Shown: positions 52,572 to 59,686 of the stretch, in pieces | Layout: every line of letters starts with the position of its first letter | Position numbering within the stretch: position 1 is the first letter of the stretch | Assembly (NCBI GenBank): GCA_036381175.1 | Contig: DASVDI010000018.1 | Span: forward strand, 77,314-141,313 | DNA: 64,000 nucleotides | Reading direction: 5' to 3' | DNA from: JAJUFS01 sp036381175 | GTDB taxonomy: Bacteria; Pseudomonadota; Gammaproteobacteria; Natronospirales; JAJUFS01 | Notes under the pieces: model-generated | The model's database searches: none | What the model was told of the DNA's origin: nothing | What the model saw: only the letters and a program-made list of their open reading frames with translations | Translations under genes and position numbers: made by a program

Positions 52572-52873
52572 CAGTCTTCCTTTTCCTCGATCGCGACGAT
52601 GGGCTTGTCGGTGAACAGGTATTGGCGCAACTCTTCATCGAACTTCGGAATCCTGCGACGAATCCATTCCAGCACCATGGCGGCGTGCTCGATTTCCTCG
52701 TCACGGTTGTGCGCGAGAATCGCGGCGAGTTCGCTATCCTTGCAGGTATCGACGCGCTGCTGGTACCAGTCGATGGCTTCAAGTTCCTCCATCAGCGACG
52801 TGATTGCACGGTGCAGATCGCGCGATTCGGCGGAAAGTTCGTTGACGGGTTCGTGATAACCCTCGTTAGCCAT
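52571..52873 (-). CDS. Encapsulin-type ferritin-like protein (EncFtn family), without cargo peptide
   Basis: A 100-residue two-helix protein closely resembling Rhodospirillum rubrum encapsulated ferritin: HRAITSLMEELEAIDWYQQR, AILAHNRDEEIEHAAM and LRQYLFTDKPI. The ferroxidase ligands correspond to E30, E60 and H63, with W36 and Y37 also kept. EncFtn forms annular decamers that oxidise ferrous iron but need an encapsulin shell to store it. The usual C-terminal cargo peptide (LGIGSLK-like) is absent: the protein ends AIEEKED, and no encapsulin gene lies in the window. It lies nine bases after the Fe-S gene and overlaps DUF3501. Confidence 0.88.
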   Translation of the reverse strand: MANEGYHEPVNELSAESRDLHRAITSLMEELEAIDWYQQRVDTCKDSELAAILAHNRDEEIEHAAMVLEWIRRRIPKFDEELRQYLFTDKPIVAIEEKED

Positions 52874-52882
52874 GATGTCTCC

Positions 52883-54235
52883 TCAAATTCCGTAAGCAAA
52901 ACGTAACAGCGCCATAGGATGTTCCGGCGATCGTTCATCATTCAATCCGTTCTCGATCTGGTGACCTGCCATCGGACAGTCACTGGAATAATGATCGGCT
53001 TCGGCTTCGCGAACACGATTGATAACAGGTTTCGCGATCTTCATCGAGATCTCGTGAAATTCCTTTTTCACGGCGTAGGTTCCATCGTGTCCCGAACAAC
53101 GCTCGATGGTGACGACCTCAGTACCCGGCACAAGTTGCAGGATATCGCGTGTCTTGTAACCGATGTTCTGCACGCGCAGATGACAGGGCACCTGCCAGGC
53201 AACCTTGCCGAGCCGGTTCGGAAATTCCGTTTTCAGCAGGCCCGCGTGACGCCGCGCGACAAGATATTCGAAAGGATCGAACATCGCATCGCGTACCTTT
53301 GCAACGTCCGCGTCGTCGGGAAACATCAACGGCAGTTCCTGCTTGAACATCAGCACGCAGGACGGCACGGGTGCGATGATGTCCCAGCCTTCATCCACGA
53401 GTTTCGCGAGCATCGGAACGTTATGCTCCTTCGCCTTCGCCACCGCATCGAGATCGCCGAGTTCCAGCTTCGGCATTCCGCAACATTTTTCTGCGCCGGC
53501 CATGCGAACGGCGATGCCGTTGTGTTCGAATACCGCGACGAGATCCTCGCCGAGATCCGGTTTGTTGAAATTTCCATAACAGGTTCCGAACAATGCAACG
53601 CGCCCGCGCGTTTCGCCCGCAGGCGCTGCATCAGGGAGCGTCTCGTGATGCTTCATGCGCTTTCGCAAGGTCTTCGCGTGGTATTTCGGAACGGCGGCGT
53701 CGCGATGCACGCCCAGCGTTTTCTCCAGCAGCGCGCGTGCCGGTTTGTTCCGATTCGCGGCGTTCACGGCTTCGACAACAATCGGAATGCCGGCGAACTT
53801 TCCGACAGCGTCAGTCGAACTCAGCACCTTGTCACGGAATCTCGTTCTGCCCTCGCGGTGCTTGACCGCCTTCGCGCGCAACATGAGATGCGGAAAATCC
53901 ACGTTCCATTCATGCGGCGGCACGTAAGGACACTTCGTCATGTAGCACATGTCGCACAGATAGCACTGATCGACAACGTTCCAGAACACTTCGCGTGGCA
54001 CGCCGTCGAGCTCCATCGTGTCGGATTCGTCGATGGCATCGAACAGCGTCGGGAAGGCGTTGCAGAGGCTGAAGCAGCGCCGGCAGCCGTGGCAGACATC
54101 GAAAACGCGTTCCAGCTCCTGGAACAGGCTGCCTTCATCGTGAAAGTCGTCGCTGCGCCAGTCCAGCGGATGGCGGGTCGGCGCGTCAAGGCTGCCTTCG
54201 CGTCGGCCTGGCGAAGTATCGGAATCAGCGCTCAT
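52883..54235 (-). CDS. Heterodisulfide-reductase-related Fe-S protein (GlpC/CCG-domain)
   Basis: A 450-residue protein with two ferredoxin-type [4Fe-4S] motifs, C48-x2-C51-x2-C54-x3-C58 and C91-x2-C94-x2-C97-x4-C102P, followed by two CCG-type cysteine domains. The first has the full CCG (GAEKCCGMPKLELGD); the second is altered to CSG (ERCSGHDGTYAVKK). This architecture resembles GlpC and HdrB/D-like electron carriers, suggesting electron transfer to rubrerythrin or a quinone; no membrane segment was seen. ATG at 54235. It sits 144 bases downstream of rubrerythrin across a hairpin-rich repeat and 9 bases upstream of the ferritin-like gene. Confidence 0.85.
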   Translation of the reverse strand: MSADSDTSPGRREGSLDAPTRHPLDWRSDDFHDEGSLFQELERVFDVCHGCRRCFSLCNAFPTLFDAIDESDTMELDGVPREVFWNVVDQCYLCDMCYMTKCPYVPPHEWNVDFPHLMLRAKAVKHREGRTRFRDKVLSSTDAVGKFAGIPIVVEAVNAANRNKPARALLEKTLGVHRDAAVPKYHAKTLRKRMKHHETLPDAAPAGETRGRVALFGTCYGNFNKPDLGEDLVAVFEHNGIAVRMAGAEKCCGMPKLELGDLDAVAKAKEHNVPMLAKLVDEGWDIIAPVPSCVLMFKQELPLMFPDDADVAKVRDAMFDPFEYLVARRHAGLLKTEFPNRLGKVAWQVPCHLRVQNIGYKTRDILQLVPGTEVVTIERCSGHDGTYAVKKEFHEISMKIAKPVINRVREAEADHYSSDCPMAGHQIENGLNDERSPEHPMALLRFAYGI

Positions 54236-54240
54236 GAAAT

Positions 54241-54337
54241 TCCCCCGTTGCGTTCAGCGCAACGCGTCCCCTTTGGGAAAGGGGGAAAATCCCCCGCTTG
54301 CGCTGCGCGCAAGCCGCCCCCTTTTCCAAAGAGGGCA
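54241..54337. repeat. Tandem double-hairpin repeat between rubrerythrin and Fe-S genes
   Basis: Two roughly 50-base units, each beginning TCCCCCG and holding a hairpin (CGTTGCG/CGCAACG in unit 1; GCTTGCG/CGCAAGC in unit 2). Each is followed by a C-run/G-run hairpin (CCCCTTT/AAAGGGG; CCCCCTTTTCCAAAGAGGG). The units are related but diverged. They could act as a processing or attenuation site within the operon. Confidence 0.75.
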
Positions 54338-54379
54338 ACTCTCCGTTGCACTTGGCTGCGAGAAAACGCTTATGCGATT

Positions 54380-54799
54380 TCAACTGTCGAGGGAATCGAG
54401 CGCCTTCTGGAACCTGTTCGCGTGCGAGCGCTCGGCCTTCGCCAGCGTCTCGAACCAGTCGGCGATTTCATCAAAGCCTTCGTCGCGCGCGGCCTTCGCC
54501 ATGCCGGGATACATATCCGTGTACTCGTGCGTCTCGCCCGCGATCGCGGCCTTGAGGTTCGCGCCGGTTTCGCCGATCGGCAGGCCCGTCGCCGGATCGC
54601 CGACGGCTTCGAGATATTCCAGGTGGCCGTGCGCGTGGCCGGTTTCGCCTTCCGCCGTGGAGCGGAACACGGTGGCTACGTCGTTGTAGCCTTCGACATC
54701 CGCCTTCGCGGCGAAGTACAGGTAGCGGCGATTAGCCTGCGATTCGCCGGCGAATGCGGCTTTCAGATTTTCCTCGGTCTTGCTGCCTTTCAGTGTCAT
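54380..54799 (-). CDS. Rubrerythrin family di-iron protein (no rubredoxin domain)
   Basis: A 139-residue ferritin-like protein whose relatives reduce hydrogen peroxide. Di-iron ligands fit E19 (FAGESQANRRYLYFA), E52 and H55 (EGETGHAHGH), E89 (IAGETHEY), and E123 with H126 (KAERSHANRF). The usual C-terminal rubredoxin FeS(Cys)4 domain is missing, so electrons must come from another protein; the CCG Fe-S protein downstream is the obvious candidate. GAGGAGG lies eight bases before the ATG. It is the first gene of the operon and carries a palindromic operator over its expected transcription start. Confidence 0.92.
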   Translation of the reverse strand: MTLKGSKTEENLKAAFAGESQANRRYLYFAAKADVEGYNDVATVFRSTAEGETGHAHGHLEYLEAVGDPATGLPIGETGANLKAAIAGETHEYTDMYPGMAKAARDEGFDEIADWFETLAKAERSHANRFQKALDSLDS

Positions 54800-54838
54800 G
54801 GCGGGATTCCTCCTCGATGGTGAACCGTCACAAGAGAG

Positions 54839-54855
54839 TTTAGAATTGTTCTAAA
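54839..54855. promoter_or_regulatory. Operator-like palindrome TTTAGAA-N3-TTCTAAA
   Basis: A perfect 7-bp inverted repeat with a three-base spacer lying just downstream of the proposed rubrerythrin -10, so over the expected +1. The pattern matches, as I recall it, the iron-control element bound by the Fur-family regulator Irr of alphaproteobacteria, and is of the general Fur/PerR type. Repression when bound is likely from its position. Confidence 0.72.
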
Positions 54856-54858
54856 TAA

Positions 54859-54886
54859 AAGGTAGCAGCCGTCTTTTGCTTGTCAA
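54859..54886 (-). promoter_or_regulatory. Promoter of the rubrerythrin operon
   Basis: On the minus strand a perfect -35 TTGACA (54881-54886) is followed after 16 bases by a weak -10 TACCTT (54859-54864). The operator at 54839-54855 covers the predicted start site. Confidence 0.6.
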
Positions 54887-54899
54887 ACCGGCGCTCGCA

Positions 54900-54928
54900 T
54901 TGGCCATCGCGCGTCGAGCGCCTAGAAT
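54900..54928 (+). promoter_or_regulatory. Probable sigma-70 promoter of xseB
   Basis: TTGGCC (54900-54905), 17 bases, then TAGAAT (54923-54928). It is about 25 bases before the xseB start codon and divergent from the rubrerythrin promoter. Confidence 0.5.
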
Positions 54929-54953
54929 GGCGGCTCCGCGACAGGAGAGAAAC

Positions 54954-55238
54954 GTGCCGAAAACGACACGCAAACCGAAGGCATCGGCAGAATCGACCGA
55001 GAACACCACGGTTGCCGGCTTTGAAAACTCGCTGGGCGAACTCGAGGAACTGGTGGAGCGCCTGGAAAGTGGCGAACAGAGCCTGGAAGACGCCCTGAAG
55101 GATTTCGAGCGCGGCATCGTTCTCACCCGCCAGTGCCAGCACGCCCTGAAACATGCCGAACTTCGCGTGCAGCAGTTGTTGCAGCGCGATGGCGAAGAAA
55201 GCCTGGAAGATTTCGAGGCCGGTCGCGACGAGGCCTGA
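54954..55238 (+). CDS. xseB: Exodeoxyribonuclease VII small subunit
   Basis: XseB is the small subunit of the multimeric single-strand exonuclease VII. The 94-residue product has the full family core: FENSLGELEELVERLESGEQSLEDALKDFERG (positions about 24-55) and a coiled helical end. The start is GTG at 54954, with AGGAG six bases upstream; a lysine/threonine-rich leader (PKTTRKPKAS) precedes the core. In most gammaproteobacteria xseB is followed by ispA and dxs; here folE2 follows instead. Confidence 0.94.
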   Translation: MPKTTRKPKASAESTENTTVAGFENSLGELEELVERLESGEQSLEDALKDFERGIVLTRQCQHALKHAELRVQQLLQRDGEESLEDFEAGRDEA

Positions 55239-55251
55239 ACGTTCCGGGCGA

Positions 55252-55279
55252 TTACCTGAGCGATTCACTCAGGTATAAT
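55252..55279 (+). promoter_or_regulatory. folE2 promoter with embedded palindrome
   Basis: -35 TTACCT (55252-55257), 16 bases, then a perfect -10 TATAAT (55274-55279). An 8-bp inverted repeat TACCTGAG-N7-CTCAGGTA (55253-55275) spans from the -35 to the -10, so a bound regulator would contact both elements. The regulator is unknown. Confidence 0.6.
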
Positions 55280-55341
55280 GCACCGCCCGCCGCCGGGCAT
55301 TCACTTCTCGAAATGGCGGCCAAGACCGGAGATTCCCGCAG

Positions 55342-56184
55342 ATGACTGCAAGCAGCAAGGCCGGCGCACGCACCGCAACAACTGGCACCATCGCCGATGT
55401 CCAGGGCAGCGCGGACACGCGCCGCATTCCGATCAACAAGGTCGGCATCAAGGACATCCGCCACCCCGTGCGCGTCAAGGATCGCAGCGGCGGCGACCAG
55501 CACACGATCGCCACGTTCAACATGTACGTGGACCTGCCGCACAATTTCAAAGGCACGCACATGTCGCGTTTCGTTGAAATCCTGGAAGACAACGAGCGCG
55601 AGATCACCGTCGATTCCTTCAAGACGATGCTGCGGGAAATGACCGACAAGCTCGAAGCCGAGAAAGGCCACATCGAGATGAACTTCCCGTATTTCGTCTC
55701 GAAGAAAGCGCCGGTCTCGGGCGTCGAAAGCCTGATGGATTACAACGTCGCGCTGATCGGTGAACGCATCAACGGCCGCACGCAACTGGAGATCAAGGTC
55801 GTCGTGCCGGTCACCAGCCTGTGCCCGTGTTCAAAGAAGATTTCAGACTACGGCGCGCACAACCAGCGTTCGCACGTCACGGTACGCGCACGCGTCAACG
55901 GCTTCGTATGGATCGAGGAAATGATCGACGTGGTTGAGTCGGAAGCGTCCTGCGAACTTTACGGCCTGCTGAAGCGACCCGATGAAAAGTACGTGACCGA
56001 GCGCGCCTACGACAATCCGAAATTCGTCGAAGACATGGTGCGCGATATTGCTGTGCGCCTGAACGCGGACGATCGTGTCGCTGCCTATTCCGTGGAATCG
56101 GAAAACTTCGAATCGATCCACAACCATTCGGCGTACGCGCTGGTTGAAAAAGACAAAGAGCAAAAGGGCAATAGACAGGATTAA
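55342..56184 (+). CDS. folE2: GTP cyclohydrolase IB (FolE2)
   Basis: FolE2 (type IB, MptA-like) converts GTP to dihydroneopterin triphosphate for folate synthesis and can use metals other than zinc, so it often replaces FolE under zinc limitation. The 280-residue protein has the family marks PINKVGIKDIRHPV, TVDSFKTMLREM, the metal-cysteine region VTSLCPCSKKISDYGAHNQRS and ESIHNHSAYA. The last residues (KGNRQD-stop) are encoded by the inverted-repeat element that starts within the gene. Its promoter carries a palindrome at 55253-55275. Confidence 0.95.
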   Translation: MTASSKAGARTATTGTIADVQGSADTRRIPINKVGIKDIRHPVRVKDRSGGDQHTIATFNMYVDLPHNFKGTHMSRFVEILEDNEREITVDSFKTMLREMTDKLEAEKGHIEMNFPYFVSKKAPVSGVESLMDYNVALIGERINGRTQLEIKVVVPVTSLCPCSKKISDYGAHNQRSHVTVRARVNGFVWIEEMIDVVESEASCELYGLLKRPDEKYVTERAYDNPKFVEDMVRDIAVRLNADDRVAAYSVESENFESIHNHSAYALVEKDKEQKGNRQD

Positions 56185-56368
56185 CAGGATTTTTCAAGAT
56201 TTACAGGATCAAGAGCAAATGAATAAAAAGGGTCGCAGCGCGACCCTTTTTTTATTCAATCCGAACCGTCTTGCGAAAGGAGGTAAGGAAGGAAAAAAAC
56301 ATTTTCAATATTTCTGCTTTTAAATCCTGTTCATCATCCTGAAAAATCCTGTTAATCCTGTCTATTGC
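56168..56368. repeat. GACAGGATTAACAGG inverted-repeat element, copy 2
   Basis: Perfect 29-base inverted terminal repeats (56168-56196 and 56340-56368), beginning GCAATAGACAGGATTAACAG. Inside are further degenerate ACAGGAT copies and a strong terminator (56225-56253). The left end encodes the last residues and TAA of folE2; the right end does the same on the minus strand for the GDPD-like gene. It is related to copy 1 at 46386-46524. Confidence 0.9.
56225..56253. terminator. Bidirectional terminator inside repeat element 2
   Basis: AAAAAGGGTCGC pairs with GCGACCCTTTTT around AGC, with a run of seven T on the plus strand and a run of five A before the stem (U-tract on the minus strand). It serves the convergent folE2 and GDPD-like genes. 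Confidence 0.85.
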
Positions 56369-57407
56369 TCTTGCCTTCGCAGGCACTGATTCCGTAACGA
56401 TCCGCCCCGTGATCGTGATCCAGCAGCACTCTCACCTCGGGTAGCGCGGAAAGTTCACGCAGCAGCTCAACGTCATCCGGGATGTGATAGATGAACACCG
56501 GTATGTCGCCGAGCAGTTGCCGCGTCATCGGTCCGTAGATCGGCTCTCCCCGGTACGCATAATTCATTCCCAGCACACTGAAATCGCCAAAATAGAAGAT
56601 GGCCTTGTAGAGATTGACGACAATCGGCGTCATGAAGTGGCCGTCCGACAGCGGCTGGATATCGAAAATGGTGCGAAAGCCCGCGTCGTGGAAATGCGCG
56701 AGGTGAAACGGCGTCGCGCCTTCCACGTAAATGCTTTCTTTCTCCATCCCGAGACTGTCAACGATCTCGACCAGCCGCGAAGTTGCATCGACGATCGCCC
56801 CGTCGTCGAGGTGCCGCATGTGCTTGAAATCCAGCCAGTAGAAATGCCCGCCGCCGATCGAGCGGAACAGTTTTTCGAGTGACAGGAGTTCGCCGTTCTT
56901 CTGGTCGTAGGGAAAATTGTGCGAGACCACGTAGCGCGCAAGCGTTGGATCGTAGAACACATCCACTTCGGCGCCACGCGCACCGCGCTCGAATGCAAGC
57001 GCAATGCTCGCAATACTGTTGCCTGCGGTGTGATCGTCAACCGGTGCATCAAGCACAAGTCCGCGCGTCGCCCAGACCTTGTGGCAGTCTTTGTAAATGC
57101 CGTCATAGCCGCGACCTTCCAGCCCGGAATCCAGCAACGCGATTGCCACTTGCCAGGAAACAACAAGCAGCACAACCGTGGAAACCGCGGCGAGCGGCAG
57201 GCGAAATCGTCGCGGCCGAACACTCGGCCACCTGGCGTACAGCCATGCGAAACAGGAAAGAATGAAAAGCGGCAGGAGCAGTAGCACGATAAGCACGTCG
57301 AGCAATATCAACGTCGCATCGGCACTTACCTGGATGAGCAGGACAAGCGCAAGCAACGCAACAGCGAGCGCAACGAAAATCGCGACGGGTTTCGTGAGGC
57401 TTTTCAT
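56352..57407 (-). CDS. Membrane protein with PLC/GDPD-like phosphodiesterase domain
   Basis: A 351-residue protein with three N-terminal transmembrane helices (about 7-30, 32-56, 70-92) and a periplasmic domain resembling glycerophosphodiester phosphodiesterases: HTAGNSIASIALAFERGARGAEVDVFYDP, VVSHNFPYDQ and FYWLDFKHM fit the HN..A.EL/E.D/H.D layout of that superfamily. The usual leading HRG is replaced by CHKVWATRG, so activity is uncertain. It overlaps the LtaS-like gene upstream by four bases (ATGA), suggesting a shared job in glycerophosphate chemistry. Its final KSNRQD-stop comes from repeat element 2. Confidence 0.72.
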   Translation of the reverse strand: MKSLTKPVAIFVALAVALLALVLLIQVSADATLILLDVLIVLLLLPLFILSCFAWLYARWPSVRPRRFRLPLAAVSTVVLLVVSWQVAIALLDSGLEGRGYDGIYKDCHKVWATRGLVLDAPVDDHTAGNSIASIALAFERGARGAEVDVFYDPTLARYVVSHNFPYDQKNGELLSLEKLFRSIGGGHFYWLDFKHMRHLDDGAIVDATSRLVEIVDSLGMEKESIYVEGATPFHLAHFHDAGFRTIFDIQPLSDGHFMTPIVVNLYKAIFYFGDFSVLGMNYAYRGEPIYGPMTRQLLGDIPVFIYHIPDDVELLRELSALPEVRVLLDHDHGADRYGISACEGKSNRQD

Positions 57408-59467
57408 TCCGCGTTTTTTATTTCCGCTGACGTTACTGATGGCGCCGGCGCGACGGAATCTGATACCGCCACTTTTTCGGGGTCAACAGACGTCTCCGGC
57501 AGTCGATACCACTTGTGCTTGTAGGCAAGTCGCGGCCATTCGACGTGGGACAACGCGATTTCAAGCAGGCCTTCATCCAGCGGCGCCGGAATCAGCGCTT
57601 CGTTTTCATAGCGGAACTGCTGCGGTTCGCGGTTTTCCTGGAAGATGATGACGTTGTCGCTCTGCCCATCAATCTCACGATAAGCGATATTGTTTCCGTA
57701 CTGCATGACGGCGTGCGGCGGAATGTTCTCGATATTATCGCCGAGAAGATTGATTCCGGTCGCCGGGTGCACAACATCCTGTCCCAACCCGAGCAGCGGC
57801 AGCAGGGTCGGAATCAGATCGACCTGGCTCGCGAGACGTGTAACGGTTTGCGGCTCGATATCCGCGCCCAGGATCAGCGCCGGAACGCGGTAATGACGGA
57901 TCGGCACGAGTTGCGCGCCGAGCACGCGCGAGTCGTGATCGGCAACGATCAGGAACACCGTGTTTCCCCAGTATTCCGATTGCTTCGCGAGCTCAATAAA
58001 ACTGCCCAGCGCGTGGTCCGCGTACTTGATCGCGTTCTCGCGGGTCTGCGCCGGTTCGTTGTAAGGCTCGATCGCGCCCGCCGGATACTCGAAGGGCGTG
58101 TGGTTCGATGACGTGAACACCAGGCTGAAGAAGGGTTTGTCCGCCGGCAGGCTGTCGAAATACGCATCCGCCTTGCGGAAAAGATCCTCGTCCGACACGC
58201 CCCATGAACCTTCGAACTGCGGGTTCTCGTAATTCGCCCGGTCGATCACGGTTTCAAAACCATTATTGACGAAGAAGCGCCGCATGTTGTCGAACTGCGC
58301 GGAGCCGCCATAGATGAACGATGTACTGTAACCGTGGCGCTGCAGGAGATCGGCAATGGTGAAAAATCCGCGCTGCGTTCCGCCGAGCTTCACAACACTT
58401 TCCGTCGTCGTCGGCAGGAAGCCGGTAATCACCGCTTCGATACCACGCACTGAACGCGTTCCTGTCGCGTGCATTTGCGTGAACCAGATTCCCTCGCTGC
58501 TGTAGCGATCAAGATTCGGCGTCAGCGGCAGCCCGCCCAGGCTGCCGACGAAGCGCGCGCCCAGGCTTTCTTCGAGAACGATCACGAGGTTCGCGGGTCC
58601 GTCCGCTGATACTGGTGACCATTGACGGCGCAAGGTCGGCAGCGTCTCGCCGATGAACGCATCCGATTGCGCACCCATCATGCCGCGCATGTTCGCGATC
58701 ACGGCGTCCATCGGAATGTCGCCGAACTTGACGCCCTGCGGCTCGTAGCGCATTTCATACGCGCCATACAGCACCGAGTACGCGGAACTCAGCGGCAGCA
58801 TATTGACCAGCGGATCATTGGAAATCGCGATGTTGCTGGGATTCGCCGGGCGGTGCGCGAAGCTGGAGCGAATTGCGACGGCGCAAACCAGCATCAGCAG
58901 CGGCACGACCACGAGCGCGGGCAACAGGCCGTTGCGTTGCATGTCGCGGCTCGCGCAGCGGTACGCGCGAAATACAAACCATGTCAGCAGCGGAATCGTT
59001 AGGGCGGCAATGAAGATCGGCAGCTTGTAGCCACTCCACAGCATCGCCATGACTTCGTTCGGATAGATCAGGTATTTGACGAACAGGATGTTCGGCCGCA
59101 AGCCGTATTCATCAATGAACCAGGGCGTGGCGAGTTCCATGAAGAAAATGAAAATTGTGCACAGCGCAAGCCAGGACGGCAACAGCCAGGACCAGGTGCG
59201 GCGCGACCACGCAAACGCGCAGAACACCGGCGTCAGCACCAGCGGGAAAAACAGCAGCATTCCCTGCACGATCAAATCGTAGCGAAACCCCTGCACGAGA
59301 ACGTAGATCCAGCCGGATGCGGCGGTAACGCGATCACCGAACCACAGCCCTAGCGCCACGCGCGAAAGCAGCGTGATGCCGAGCGATACGGCAAGGTAAA
59401 TGGCAAAGGGTTTCAGATTCTTTGTGATCGGGCGGAACGCCGCGAGAAGCATGTTGGCGTGCATCAT
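57404..59467 (-). CDS. LtaS-like phosphoglycerol transferase / sulfatase-fold membrane protein
   Basis: A 687-residue protein with about five transmembrane helices in the first 200 residues, then an alkaline-phosphatase/sulfatase-fold periplasmic domain: NLVIVLEESLGARFVGSLGG (metal-binding Glu), a nucleophile-region threonine in HATGTRSVRGIEAVITGFLP, YGGSAQFDNM, FTSSNHTPFEYP and ADHDSR. This is the lipoteichoic-acid-synthase/MdoB-like family, which moves phosphoglycerol from phosphatidylglycerol to acceptors. In Gram-negatives the acceptor may be periplasmic glucans or other glycans. The start is uncertain (ATG 59467 or 59464, no clear SD). The 219 bases upstream hold no recognisable gene. 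Confidence 0.85.
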   Translation of the reverse strand: MMHANMLLAAFRPITKNLKPFAIYLAVSLGITLLSRVALGLWFGDRVTAASGWIYVLVQGFRYDLIVQGMLLFFPLVLTPVFCAFAWSRRTWSWLLPSWLALCTIFIFFMELATPWFIDEYGLRPNILFVKYLIYPNEVMAMLWSGYKLPIFIAALTIPLLTWFVFRAYRCASRDMQRNGLLPALVVVPLLMLVCAVAIRSSFAHRPANPSNIAISNDPLVNMLPLSSAYSVLYGAYEMRYEPQGVKFGDIPMDAVIANMRGMMGAQSDAFIGETLPTLRRQWSPVSADGPANLVIVLEESLGARFVGSLGGLPLTPNLDRYSSEGIWFTQMHATGTRSVRGIEAVITGFLPTTTESVVKLGGTQRGFFTIADLLQRHGYSTSFIYGGSAQFDNMRRFFVNNGFETVIDRANYENPQFEGSWGVSDEDLFRKADAYFDSLPADKPFFSLVFTSSNHTPFEYPAGAIEPYNEPAQTRENAIKYADHALGSFIELAKQSEYWGNTVFLIVADHDSRVLGAQLVPIRHYRVPALILGADIEPQTVTRLASQVDLIPTLLPLLGLGQDVVHPATGINLLGDNIENIPPHAVMQYGNNIAYREIDGQSDNVIIFQENREPQQFRYENEALIPAPLDEGLLEIALSHVEWPRLAYKHKWYRLPETSVDPEKVAVSDSVAPAPSVTSAEIKNAE

Positions 59468-59686
59468 CGTCAAGCTTATGTAATGAAATTGATGCGCAGT
59501 ATACGTAATGCGCAATCACTGGCAATGAATGTTCGGCTTCGTAATGTCCGGGAACATGCAGAGTTTCGCAGACAGCAGGCGCTCGTTGATCTTCGCCGGC
59601 CGTTGGATGGATGGATGCGCGGGAGAACAGGCGCTGCTTTCGTCGCGGCATCGGTCGCGCAGGGACTCATCAATCCGCGACGTTCA

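Noticed and set aside
52919..54823. A 634-codon open frame on the plus strand opposite the Fe-S and rubrerythrin genes
   Set aside because: Antisense to clearly conserved genes on the minus strand; the translation has no recognisable domain.
59468..59686. Possible small gene between the kinase and the LtaS-like gene
   Set aside because: Short frames on both strands lack a ribosome-binding site and look like random low-complexity sequence.
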